A program made the position numbers and the translations under genes. A DNA stretch of 64,000 nucleotides, from contig CM071591.1 of assembly GCA_036429605.1 (NCBI GenBank), positions 1,054,001-1,118,000 of the forward strand, in the 5' to 3' direction. The stretch is from Cladobotryum mycophilum. Its lineage: Eukaryota; Ascomycota; Sordariomycetes; Hypocreales; Hypocreaceae. Within the stretch, counting starts at the first letter, position 1. Each line of letters starts with the position of its first letter. The notes beneath the pieces are model-generated. The model had not been told where the DNA came from. It saw nothing but the letters and a program-made list of their open reading frames with translations, and searched no databases. This document shows, piece after piece, positions 48,702 through 60,041 of the stretch.

Positions 48702-51700
48702 TTTAGTTGAGTATCTTGAAGTTGTTAATTAGAAAGATTAAGCGTAACACAAATGAAGGCTATTTATTCTTGTGTTACACCAGATATGAACTTTAGTCGG
48801 AAGTCACTGAATTCAGTTACAGCCGCTCAGCCTGGGACATTAGTAATGGCCTGGATCACATTGTCGCTAACAGAATTTTCTAGATTAACACGATGAGAGC
48901 ATATCGGAGAGGGAGTAGCCAGGTCTGGTTTCTAGTTTCCTCGCCTACTTGTATAGAGTAGAGGTTTAGGGTAAGCGTAAACTTGAGGTGGCATGACATA
49001 CAGCGGACTTGGTTGATTTCTTTCCCAAAAGAGAACAACCCGAGGGATGCGGTAATGGATTGAGTATTGCGTAGGATTTAGACGAAACCCGCGGAATCCT
49101 GAGCTGACAAATGTCCCAGATCTGTTTGCAAGTCTTGGTCGTAAGTCAATCTGTCAATGCAGGCTTCGTCTCGAATACAATCTTATCCACTCTTCTTCAG
49201 GGCTTCAACACATAGCCAAGGCATCATGCGAGGCCAACCACGCTGCTTGTTAAATCACTCTTTAGGGTGCGATGCGGTAGCTGGAAGGTTTCATGGGGCA
49301 TGCAATCATGTTTCAGGTCAACTACCTGCGATGATCTATCTTGCCCTGGAAATTGTCAAGATCACTTCGCCTCCTCCAGCTCGTTTGTTGTATATAACCT
49401 AAATAGAGCGTTTCACCATATCATTAAAGAGAGACACAATTACAAATAAATGTATAGGTATCAAGCCTTCGTCTGCAGGGCGAAGCAAGCAGTCCAGATT
49501 TAGCCTAAGCTCGCCATCATCTCAACAGAGCTGTCATTGGAGGGTCTCCCCAGGCGTATTTTGAGAAGAGGGAAGATGGCCTATCAGAGATGGTTATTAA
49601 AGTGAAAAGATAGAGCTCTAATTAATTGGGTGATGCAGTCCATGAAGCGCCCCAACCAGGGCTTGGGACAGGTGATAACACGTGTTGGACGTTGGGAGGC
49701 AAAGTTTGCTTTCGGCTCAACAATGACCGAAAGACGTTCAGAATTTTTTGGGTGCTATGATAAATGGCTATGAGAAGTAGCTAAGAATTCAACCCATCTA
49801 ACCGACTTCACGAGAGTCGCTCGCTCGCTCGTTGGGATGACATTAGCTGGCAACCCTGGCATCATCATCTGATACCTTGCTACGCCAATCACAACGTTCT
49901 CATCAGCAAAAGAGCCGCAGCAATTGCACCTCGCCCCATTCAATCGCATATAAATTGCTTTGCTTACCATCCAGCTACCCGATGACGTATTCTTTGCAGG
50001 AGACGAGACCACGGCACGCTGCTGACACGATGCATATGCTATTATCGCATCTGGGCCGAAATTGCTGTGCTAATCCCCTAGCAACAAAATATCCTGCCCG
50101 ATTCTGGACCATGTCTCAGACTCTCATGCCCTCTGCGGCATGTCATATCCGCTAATACATGGTGGTATTTTGGGAGGCTAGATTTGGCTATTTTGATGCC
50201 TAAAAGCACTGCGAGTAACCATGCTTTGCAGAGTCTTGATACACGGACCAAAAGCATCATGACGACATACTCTAACGTGGGAGAAAAAGGCTCAGGCTTT
50301 TACATCATAGAGATAGAGGCTCCGTGTGGATCTTGAGGTGGACCACAGGCATGTCCTTTGTCGAGTAAGTCGATGGTGCGTGCTCAAGCCTCCCCCTTGA
50401 CCCAGGATACAAGCATGTCAGCCTCAGAACCGCCCCAACGAGGATAACGCTTTCCCAAACATCTGTTAAAATTTTTTCATTACGCCTTCAACACGGAAAG
50501 CTAGGCAAGATCAGGAGGGTAGTATGCGCCAGTTGTTGCGAAGACGTGGCTCTGTTCTCCAGCAATCGCGCTACACCTTTTTCCCGTTTTGCTGTGGCTC
50601 TGTGCAGTAAGTTTAGACACTAGCGTGTATAAGTCACAGAGCATGTACGGGAAAAGTTGACCGCTAGAGAAGGTCATCGAATAGATTGTTTATTTAATAT
50701 TGAAGAATGGAACCATTCTCATCATCGTGTTTCGATTGGATGTTTCTCTCTGCTACCCTGGCAGAGTGGGGGGATGCGGCAGAGCTTGTGATACCCCGCA
50801 ATCAAACGGTGAAGGCAAAAACCCAAGTTCTCGTATGCAACCCATACAACTTGGCGCTCACACCGAAATATTTCCTACATGACTGCCCGTCATCCTGTCT
50901 TGAGTAAGGGGTAGCAATTATAGAAAGACAGTATAAATACAAGCAGGAATGTGCTGAGTCACGAGAGAACAATGGTACTTGTACTAGCTAGACTAGGGAC
51001 GGAACGAACCGAGTCAGAAGACACTAATCCACTTCTGAAAGAGCAGAGCTATGAGAGAGAGCTTAACTTCAGTCCCAAGGCATCACGTATCATGATTGGC
51101 CATGTTTTACATGATCTTATTGGTGAGGCTGGGTCTTGAAATAGCGTTGTGAAACGTCAAAGTCATTAGATCCATGATGTATGATAGACTAGTACTGTGG
51201 CTTGACGAAAAGAAACCTTCGTCTGTGCTTCGCCTCGCAAAAGTTGGGGAAGAACATTACCGGTCAGTGCCTCACGCCCGTTGACCAAACAGGGGTAGGT
51301 TGAGGCTCTGCCGTAACGGCCAGGGAACTGTCTTATCGCTTCTGTATTATCCCTGTCATCTGGTACCAATTATGAGTGGGCTTCGGTGAAGTGCTACACA
51401 CCCGCTTAGCCAATCGATCCCTACGAGCCGGGCACATGGGCCTGGAGAGGCAACGAGGCAACCAAATTCCCCTACAGTCTAGATTCCGACGCATGGCCTT
51501 GAATATGTGCGCATTTACTTGCATGATCCATCACTTTCTGGGAGCAGACAACTCCACTTCCAAAGTCACCGAATTGTCTCAGATTTGACTACCTGACTGG
51601 TTTCTCATTCTCCAGCTATCACTCATGCTTTTTGAAGTTCGTTCCGTTCCCATCGTTCCCACCGTTGCCTTCCCGTGCCCTTTAGTCCCAGAAAGAGTCG

Positions 51701-51749
51701 TGGTCACCGAATGTGTGCCCATTCATCACCTTGGATTTGCCTGCCACCT
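48702..51749. other. Long gene-poor region
   Basis: About 3 kb with no supported gene on either strand. Short frames (for example 50707-50907, 51376-51588) lack motifs. Confidence 0.5.
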
Positions 51750-52769
51750 TCATTGTTTTGACTGCCACACCTCCCCCGAGGAAGCTGGCAGCTTCTCTTC
51801 CCCTTTCCACGCTGTCGAAACAAAGTTTCCGTTCTTCACCCTCCCTTCCTCGTTGATGTTCATGAGCTGAATTTTGATGCCATCGATCTTCTCTCCAGAT
51901 CCCCTCTCTTCCTGATAGTCTGTCGTGAAGTCTTCCACTGGATCCAGGTTTGTCGCCGACTGTTCTGGGATGTATTCCTGCTCTTCTGTGTACCTCGTCG
52001 CCAAGACCATTTCACTACCACTTGGGATTATGGTGTCGCCCGAGAGCCCCGTTAACCTTGTGTTGAGAATACCGGGTTCTCTCCGGAAGTCCGGGGCCCT
52101 CTTATCATAAGTCGATGTTACTGGCTTGACCGCCTCATCTTCGACGACGTCGACAGCGACAGGGGGTGACCTTCCCCGATCGGGTGACCTTTCAAAATCG
52201 GCAGCTTCACCTTTGGGGGCCGGGAATGCCTGTTCGAGGTTATCAACCAGTTTGGTAACATCGCTAACCAGACTCGAATAACGTGCTTTGTGGTAGACAG
52301 CCCAGATACTGCGCTTCACGACGTGTGGTCTCTTTTGGCGCTGCTCTGCCTTGGCCCGCATCTTGGTGCTCATTTTTTCCATTTCCGTAAAGGTAACTGA
52401 GTGTATAATCTTTGCTAGCCTGTCTTCCGACCTGACTGCTAGGCGGTATTTGGAGGACACCTTCTCCGACTTGATGATCAACTCCAATATCTGGTCGATA
52501 GTGAATCGGGCGAGCTGAATATCGGCCTCGGTTGCCTGAATGTGGCTAAAGTAGGGGTCCCTGTTGTCCTTGTTGTTGGTGTTGTCGATTCCTACGGCCT
52601 GACCCCAACGGGATAGCCGGGACTTGAGTAGTTCAAGAGTGAGAAGCTCAGTCTGGACGTCCGAGTTGAAACGACGAGCGTCTTGTATATAAGTAAACCA
52701 TTCCACGCAAGTGCTGAGGGACGTCGCGAGCCCAATCGCACTTGTAGCCAGGTTCAAAGCTTCTGCCAT
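51750..52769 (-). CDS. HeLo-domain cell-death effector with HET-s-type amyloid repeats
   Basis: Intron-less 339-residue protein resembling Podospora HET-S in layout. Residues about 1-220 match the HeLo fold: ATSAIGLATSLSTCVEWFTYIQ, LLTLELLKSRLSRWGQAVG, ATEADIQLARFTIDQILELI and KVSSKYRLAV. In this family HeLo is a membrane-targeting, pore-forming executioner. The C-terminal 120 residues are charged and flexible, and hold a motif at about 296-320 with GRVKNGN, equivalent to the prion-forming repeat of HET-s (xRVxxGN). A weaker upstream copy lies at about 233-258 (SGDTIIPSGSEMV). The gene is divergent from an NLR, 557 bp away, whose N terminus carries the same kind of motif (ARVHNGD). In known pairs the NLR templates amyloid folding of the effector tail and so activates HeLo. 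The function here is inferred from this architecture. Confidence 0.88.
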   Translation of the reverse strand: MAEALNLATSAIGLATSLSTCVEWFTYIQDARRFNSDVQTELLTLELLKSRLSRWGQAVGIDNTNNKDNRDPYFSHIQATEADIQLARFTIDQILELIIKSEKVSSKYRLAVRSEDRLAKIIHSVTFTEMEKMSTKMRAKAEQRQKRPHVVKRSIWAVYHKARYSSLVSDVTKLVDNLEQAFPAPKGEAADFERSPDRGRSPPVAVDVVEDEAVKPVTSTYDKRAPDFRREPGILNTRLTGLSGDTIIPSGSEMVLATRYTEEQEYIPEQSATNLDPVEDFTTDYQEERGSGEKIDGIKIQLMNINEEGRVKNGNFVSTAWKGEEKLPASSGEVWQSKQ

Positions 52770-53326
52770 GTTTATCTTTTGCCTGAAGTCTGATGTTGTT
52801 CTAGGATATTATCTTCAAAAGCTGAGACACTGAGGTGGGGGAAGGATATCAGGCGGCGGAAGTTGGGTATGCTTGCATTTGTCCGGACAGTAGAGATAAT
52901 TATACTACTGCAAGCCTTCATCTTTTTAGAGCCTGGGCTACCCTTATATTGGGCTCTCACCCGGGCCGACATTGACCATGTCATCTCTGCGCTTCGTCTG
53001 CCCATTTTCGAAGCAGTGGAGCGTGGTCCGCGGCGCAGTCTCTTGCTGCATGCATATATCCGCACCATCAAGGATACCCCAATTAAAACCCCCCACGCCT
53101 CCTGCGTCCATGCTCACTGATCGTCTCTCTTTAACCTAACTATTTTATACCCATCCAATGTGAATTGCGGTTCATCAATTCTTTCACGCCATACTCGGCT
53201 GCCCAAAGTTTATACGACGTCGTCTTTTCCCCGATTGCTTGAGCGATACAGCGCATTTATCATCGAAAGCAAGTCGAAAGGGGGAAAAAGACAGCAATCA
53301 GATACACACCGACATAGCCACGTGCC
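52770..53326. promoter_or_regulatory. Shared divergent promoter of HeLo and NLR genes
   Basis: 557 bases between two ATGs pointing apart. A minus-strand TATA-like AATATAAGG (52942-52950) lies about 175 bases from the HeLo start. A plus-strand TTTTATA (53144-53150) with a nearby CCAAT (53155-53159) lies about 180 bases from the NLR start. A shared control region would keep sensor and effector co-expressed; this is inference. Confidence 0.55.
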
Positions 53327-56300
53327 ATGTCTGGACTTGGGTCTCCAAACCTCGCCGATGCCCGTCGTGGCTCCGCCCACTTCCTCTTACCGGAACGCAC
53401 TGCCGGGGACCTTACCATCGATACACAGCATATCGGTGGCGATGCAAGAGTCCATAACGGCGATGTGATGAACGTGTTTCAAAGTCCTGTATCACCGCCT
53501 CGCAGAAATAGCCAATGGGCTTCATATACCCCCTTTAATCAACCTCATAAGACCATCCAAGACAAGGCGAAAATTTCGTCCCAATTGGACTTCTGCAAAG
53601 GAGGTCGTTACCCTGGTCAATGGCTTCTGGAGTCGGACACCTTCAAACAATGGAAGTCACCAAATCCTCCTTCCCGCAAACTTTGGTATCATGGAATGCG
53701 TAAGTTTATTTGGTTCCTTGTACTCAATCCTGAAATGCTTGGTAGCTAATCTTCTCATTGGGTTTTAGCTGGTGCAGGAAAGTCTGTTCTTGCGTAAGCT
53801 GCATTCGCCTCCATTTGACCCCTCGGAAATGGATACTGATTCGCAATAGCTCCATCATCATAGAACATCTGCTTTTGCTTCAGAATGGATTAGAGACACC
53901 TCAGTCGTCGACCGAACGGCCTGCGGTCGCCTATTTGTACCTGAGCCACGCATCGCAATCTTCAGTGGAAGAAATACTCAGCTGTCTCATCAAGCAGATT
54001 GTGGTGGACACGTCCCAAATCTCAGAGCAGGCACAAGAATTCTGGAAGCATTACAACGGCGGCATTGCACGTGTTGAAGCCCATGCCTTGGCCAATCTTC
54101 TCGATGCTCTGGTGCAGGAGCGCCGTACTTATATCGTCGTGGACGGTCTGGATGAGTTTGACCAACAAAGGAGAGATCAATTGTTGGGGCATCTTCAGCT
54201 AGACTCTCTGAATCTTAGGATTCTGTTTATGTCACGCCGTTTTGCTAATTTTAGCAGTGTTTCCACGGAATTTACAGTGGAAGCCATTCACGCCCAGGCA
54301 GCCGATGTGGATCTGTTCATCGATCATGAATTCGCGAAACAGTCACAATTGGCAGCGGCCTCCAAAACAAATCCTTCTCTCAAGGAGATTGTTAAGTCGG
54401 AGATTAAAGATGAGTTTCGCGGAATGTTAGTACCAGCATTTAGCTATTATACAAGAAATCGATGGAACTATAAACTTACAATCTTTGTGCTACAGGTTCT
54501 CCTTCGTTTATTGCTATATGCAAAAGCAAGCGGGGGAATCGACCCCGATACAGATTCGGAAGAACAGCTGGGACGATTGCGGAGTACTAAGCGATCTTTA
54601 CTCGGGCGCCCTTGGACGGATCAAGAAGAAGACGGGGAAGAAGGGTCCCTACAGATTTGCACGAGAAACTTTGTTTTGGGTTGCCTTCTGCCCCTCCCCA
54701 TTGACGATCGAAGAGCTTAAACATGCTGTGGATAATCCCAAGAACAATGACATGAAAGAGGTCATTGAAGATGTCTGCAGCGAACTTCTAACAGTTGTTG
54801 ATGGGAGAGTGACTTTCGTTCACGATACGGCACGGTATTCCCTCCGAACGATTGCAACGAGGAGCTTCAACGCAACCATTGCCCGGAAATGCATCCAGTC
54901 GCTTTCACCTCCTATGCTGGAGGAGTTGGGTAATAAACACTACAGCGAGTGGCATGCCTCTCCTCTTGTTGATTACGCAGCTCATTATTTCGGTTACCAC
55001 TTGCGGAATATGGGACAGAGACCGGACCAGCCCGAAATGGTTACAGAATTGGCCGACCTTCTGCAAAGCCGTCAGAGGAGGATCTTCCTTTTCCGATCGC
55101 TCTATAGGAGCAGTGGGATGCCAGAGTCTAGGACCTCATTTGACGGGAACGGAGATGACGAAACGGCCAACAAGCGAGAGATGACCGCCATGCACTTTGC
55201 AGCCTCAATTGGATGGTTGCCGATTGTGCATAAATTTGTCAAAGATCCTGCAGAGTCAAAGAACATGAACGTTCAGGATCAATATGGCTGGACCCCAGTC
55301 AACCTAGCTATCCATGAGGGTCACTGGAGAATTGTTCAGGAGCTTTTCAAGTACGGGGCATCCATTGATCTCCAGGTATTGAAAGGCCACGAAGACCTGA
55401 TAAAGATTGCACAGCATGACCAGACAGGCATTGTTAAGCACATTCTTTCATCCTTGCTTACTTCTTTGATACGCAAGTCTGTGGGTACAGACAAGCTAGA
55501 ACAGGTCAGCGTGGCAGCTTCCACAATGTTCTGCTTGCTTCACCCAAACAGACTTGGTTTTCTCGGTGAGAATGCAACATCCTCGGATAAGATCTTGTTC
55601 AACCATTTGCTACTTCTTGACGCAATTGTCCGCGGAGACATGGAAATGATCAAAGATCTACTCACGGGTGTTGATTTCGACTTCAAGAAGAAACCCTCGT
55701 TTTTCTGCATCAGCGCCATGTTTCTGGCTGTTGAGCTTGATCGTGCACCGGCTGTCGAACTGCTCCTACGTAAAGGCGCAAATGTCAACATGAAGGGCCC
55801 TGGGCGATGCACACCACTACATCGAGCAGTATATCGTAATCATGTTAACATTGTTAAAGCTTTACTCAAGGAGAGAGCAGACCTTGACTTGAAAGATGAC
55901 TCTGGATGGACTGTGTGGAAATCCAGCCTGCATCTAGGACATAGAGAAGGCAAGTAAAAAGAAATTGTTTCACCATTGAGATCTTCTTACTAACATCAAC
56001 ACCAGTTACGCTTCTTCTCCAAAATGCTGGCGCCGACCCGAGCTTGGGCTTGGGGAAGCTCTCCATCAACGTGTACCCTCCCTCTATATTAGGAAGCGAG
56101 ACTTCTGATGGGGAATATTATACCACCTCCCCTGTATCAACATCATCTCCCAGTTCACTGAAATCCAAGACACCGAGGCTGCTGCCAACTTTGCAGAGTT
56201 ACGGTGAATATGCGGATGTAATCGTTCAGGAACCTGAGGAAGAGTTTTCACACGAAGAAAACCCTTCCGAAAATGGAGAGGATGATGAACATGGAGCAGA

Positions 56301-56664
56301 ATTCGGTAATCAAGAACAACGTGTTGGCCAAGCAAACCCCAAGAACCAAGGACAGCCCAGCAATCCAAGACAGCCCAGAAGCCAAGGAACAGTCAACGAC
56401 AAAAGAGAGCCTGGGACCATCCCTCCAATAAAAGCAAAGTTGCCAAGCAGGTCTTTAGATTCCTACTTGAGGAGAGGCACCAAGGGATCATCCATCTACG
56501 GCCAACATGAGAGACGAAGAAGCATATTGAAGAAGCAGATGAAGGAATGTAAGAAATCAGCAACGGAGATTCTATTCAGGTCGAGGCAGGAGAGGAGTAT
56601 TGTGGCCTTGGTGTCCTATGTGAACAGTACGATGGGACCTAACAGGATTGAGAGAGTAGATTAG
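53327..56664 (+). CDS. NACHT-ankyrin NLR with N-terminal HET-s-related amyloid motif
   Basis: A 1028-residue NLR. Exons are 53327-53699, 53769-53793, 53850-54425, 54496-55949 and 56006-56664; phases agree. Residues about 29-51 hold an amyloid-signalling motif (LTIDTQHIGGDARVHNGD). The NACHT domain follows: P-loop GMPGAGKS (123-130) and Walker B YIVVDGLDEFD (about 227-237). The P-loop lies across a 25-nt exon that encodes only GAGKSVL plus split codons. A helical arm with LFWVAFCPSPLTIEELKHAV comes next, then ankyrin repeats from about 554 to 822 (TAMHFAASIG, GWTPVNLAIHEGH, CTPLHRAVYRNHVNIVKALL). An acidic, Gln/Pro-rich tail closes the protein. The last intron (55950-56005) has a GC donor with perfect consensus (AAG|GCAAGT); only this choice keeps the final ankyrin repeat. 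It would act as a cytosolic sensor that nucleates the adjacent HeLo effector. Confidence 0.9.
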
Positions 56665-57771
56665 ACAAATACAGCACTGGAATGCTCAATGAAGTCTCTT
56701 TAAACTACATTACGAAGTCTCTCAAACAATCCCAACTCGTTTCCATCCTTATCATTGAAAGTGTATCAAACATTTGACATCTGTCAGACATTCAGATCAC
56801 CGCATGCTAGCCACCGCAACCCCTCCCAGCCCCCACCATGCAATCCACCTCTGGGATGCATTTCTGGACCATCATGTGCCACACTGCCTTGCCTGTTCTC
56901 ACCTCATACCCCAGAGCACGACCAGCGTGAAACAGTTATATAACCATGATACCGAGGTTCAGAACACTGCACCAGTAAGTCAGAACACAATTATGTTCAG
57001 GGCCTCAATAACAACTTCTAGATTGGCCTCTTTCTCTTTCTTTCCTAACATATAGTCGAGGATGATGTAAAAACCTTTGGCTCGATCCATGTGCCACTGG
57101 TGAGATGAGAGCGCCGAAGCCCCAAGGTCGTGACCCAAAACAGATTGTCCCAAAGTTTGGCTATTGGTCTGCGCGATCATTCCCCGTCTCTAGCAGCAAG
57201 TAAAGGCATCTATGGCGGTCATTATACCTACAGTATCGGAACACTCTGGTCATGAAACGCTAACAGTGAATTTTCTACATCTTACGGCATGATGAAACAT
57301 GCACCACAGCTTGCAAAAAACTCAACAGAGAAACGATTCAAAGAAGCATATCAGCCAAACAGGATGAGCTATGAAGGAATGATTTCGGAAAATTAAGATG
57401 AGAGAAAGGGATTTAAAACCTAGGTAAAACAGGAATACAAGAAGTTACTCAAGTAAGAACAACGGAATCGGATCGGTGCCACGTTGGCGATGGGCGGTGG
57501 GATTGGGAGGGCCCCAATGCTCCGATGAGCTCAAGGCCAGCATGAAAAGAAGGTAGTAAATACGACATCCTAGAAGTAAAATTGCAAAACCTCCAACTAC
57601 TATCATTTCCATATCCATTCTCCGTAATGAAGAACCTTTACATCTCAAGTCATTGACAAGCTGTCGCCGACACATTTCCTTTGCACCACTCCAATCCTTC
57701 CCCAGTAATCCACCTCACTCAAACCTCCAGTCCCGAGGCGTGCCTCATTGAAAGACACAGCTTATGGCTTC
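56665..57771. other. Intergenic region
   Basis: About 1.1 kb between the NLR stop and a convergent hypothetical gene. No gene seen. Confidence 0.5.
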
Positions 57772-58446
57772 CTATAGCTGTGAACAAGTGTCAGACGGAC
57801 ACATAACATGTATTTGAAGCCGTTCACCAGCTGCGCTCGCCTCATCCGCATTCCATACGACATAGCAGGTTACCTTGATCGCTTCAATAACCTGTGCGTA
57901 GTTGTCCATCCGCTTAGTGATACCCAATGAATCAAGCGCGCAATAAAGATAATTGATTCGCTCAGTGATCCAACTGTTGGGGGAGCGGCTCTCATGTCTC
58001 AGTCCGTGGCCCAAACTGGAGTGAGTACTCCAACGCGTTCCGCCTCCATGAGTTGCCCGTGCAGTAGTGCCTTCTGTCCATTTAGCGTGATGGTCAAGAA
58101 GGATGTTGTCCGCAGCGAGGAGATCATCATCAATCATAGGGTAGATTGCGGCGTTCTCTGGACGAACAGAGAAATCCCATAAGAGTACTTGACTAGTGGG
58201 TATGAAGTGCATGAGAAGGATTGAATGATCCGACTTCTCAAGCTCTATGGTCCGCACAATTATATCATGCTTGTCAGGATAAAAGTCCATCTTCGTCGCC
58301 AGGGTATCAGTGCCATTGCATGGAAGCTTGATCTTGGGCAGTACATAGACGGCATTTCTTCCGTATTCCGACGCAGGTTCAGTGAGTGGAATCTCTTTTT
58401 TATACTTTGCTTTGGCAGTGTTTGTGGAGGTCTGTCGAGTAGACAT
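57772..58446 (-). CDS. Hypothetical protein, 224 aa
   Basis: Single open frame from ATG 58446 to TAG, with no introns needed. I do not recognise the family. The N terminus is Lys/Thr-rich. A middle part looks like a mixed alpha/beta fold (DIIVRTIELEKSDHSILLMHF, VLLWDFSVRPENAAIY). A His-rich loop (DHHAKW, then THGGGTRW) and a helical C terminus follow. There is no signal peptide or TM segment. It sits between the NACHT-ankyrin NLR and the N-domain-like gene; whether it serves the same pathway is unknown. Confidence 0.6.
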   Translation of the reverse strand: MSTRQTSTNTAKAKYKKEIPLTEPASEYGRNAVYVLPKIKLPCNGTDTLATKMDFYPDKHDIIVRTIELEKSDHSILLMHFIPTSQVLLWDFSVRPENAAIYPMIDDDLLAADNILLDHHAKWTEGTTARATHGGGTRWSTHSSLGHGLRHESRSPNSWITERINYLYCALDSLGITKRMDNYAQVIEAIKVTCYVVWNADEASAAGERLQIHVMCPSDTCSQL

Positions 58447-59226
58447 GATGTATAACTGTGTCTGGTGGATTCAATGGTAATAAGAATTGAGTGTGGAATG
58501 TTTCAAAGGATGAAGAGAGCGAAGTGGTTGGAGTCAAAATGTGGGTGATAGATTGGATGAGGTTCTCAGCTGAGTGATGATAGAAACAGAAAGATTTCTC
58601 TGAGAGAAGACCCTAGATGCTTATATGGTAAAAGGTTATACCTGTAAACCTCTCAAAGAACTTCAAATCGACCATGGTGTTCCACCCTATTCTGACCAAT
58701 ATGCTGCCATAGTCGCAAACAAGGCCTACGGAATGATGCAACTACTATTAACTCATGATCGCTCCTTTAACAAAGTTACATAATATGGCCGTTTCCGTCG
58801 ATTTTAAAAACTAAAGGATAGTATATTTGTTTGCTATTAACATCAAATGACATGGAATCTGCCGCCCATGTCTCATTCTCAACTTTGTTTAGCCAGAACA
58901 ACAAACGCAAGCGATATGTTTGCTCATTCCTTTGAGTCAAAAGATGCACGCACAGGCCCACTCTTTCATGTCCAACCTATTGCTCTAGTCTTTTATAGTT
59001 CATGATGAAATAATTTTGAACGCCTCCGTAGGGTCATCTGAGTGAGTGAATGTACATTGACCACTATTCTTTGAGCAAACATTTCGCTCATTGGTAAATC
59101 CCAAGTCCTTGGCACACCGCACCCTGTAAGTTTAGAGCTGAAATGAAGACCAAGATTATTTTGTTGGCCGGTGTCGGTGCGCTCTGCTGCACAGACAGCT
59201 GTGTATCTTCTGGAGCCATCCACGAG
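58447..59226. other. Intergenic region
   Basis: About 780 bases. If the downstream gene splices from a CAG|GTATCC donor near 59236, about 130 bases here (ending near 59080) could be an extra last exon; otherwise nothing is seen. Confidence 0.45.
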
Positions 59227-60041
59227 TTAAAAGGATACCTGGTGATCATTTGATGTAGACGCTCTGTCTTGCGTTCCGTTCTTTGTAGGAGTCAATGTCC
59301 ACGCAATATCATAGTCTAGAATCACGTCAGAACCAGAAGGTGATAGTCCTGGCGATCCGGGGAATGATGGCGGGGGAGAATCGCAGGTTGACCCGGAGTA
59401 GTCTAGGAATCGGTTCAGCGTAAAACGAGTATCTGTGTCATCTCGTTCCGGAGTCCACTCAATGCGATTGGTGTCCAAAGCCTCAATTTTTGCTTGTATG
59501 TGTCCAGAATCAGTGTTGAACCCTTGTTCCCTTCCCTTGGTTCGTTCATTGAGAGATCCAGGGGTTGGACTACAATCCATTAGCACGGAATCGGCGTGAT
59601 GCAGTCTGAACTGGGCACTCACAGAATGGCGGCGGCCACTGCCAGGGTTAGAGAAGCTTTATAGGCGACAATTGTTTGTCTAAATTGTTGTACGTCGTTA
59701 TTTTTGAGTGGCCAGGCGGTTTTATTCAACATATTACTGCCATCTTCTGTAGTTTCGGTGTATGTATCCAGCTTTGCCATGAACTCGGACAGAATGTCAA
59801 GCCAATTAGTGAGAGGCATCCGAAGACTGTCGTATAAATCAGCATGGCTGGAAAGAGTCTCCTCCGCGCCTAGCAGAGCTTCAAGAACGATGGAAAACGC
59901 TCCAAGGTCTTTGGCGGCGGCCGCGATGTCTCTGGGTACTCTTCTCAGACTGGCGATACACTCAATGATACAGTTGGATCCATGGAGGGAAGCATGAAGC
60001 AACCCGATAATATCGTGTCTTGGGTTATCTGGATAGCTCAT
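59227..60041 (-). CDS. Fungal STAND N-terminal-domain-like protein, stand-alone
   Basis: A 253-residue protein from two exons on the minus strand, 60041-59623 and 59569-59227, with a 53-bp GT..AG intron in phase. The first about 140 residues are helical and resemble the fungal N-terminal domain found in front of NACHT/NB-ARC proteins (LHASLHGSNCIIECIASLRR, IAAAAKDLGAFSIVLEALLGAEETL, LDILSEFMAKLDTYTETTED). The C-terminal half is low-complexity and Pro/Ser/Asp-rich with no nucleotide-binding domain. An upstream in-frame ATG at 60065 is also possible. Adjacent NLRs on both sides suggest a role as an adaptor or decoy, or a truncated NLR, but this is inference. Confidence 0.65.

Noticed and set aside
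50707..50907. Small plus-strand frame with hydrophobic N terminus
   Set aside because: Isolated, no family signal and no splice partner.
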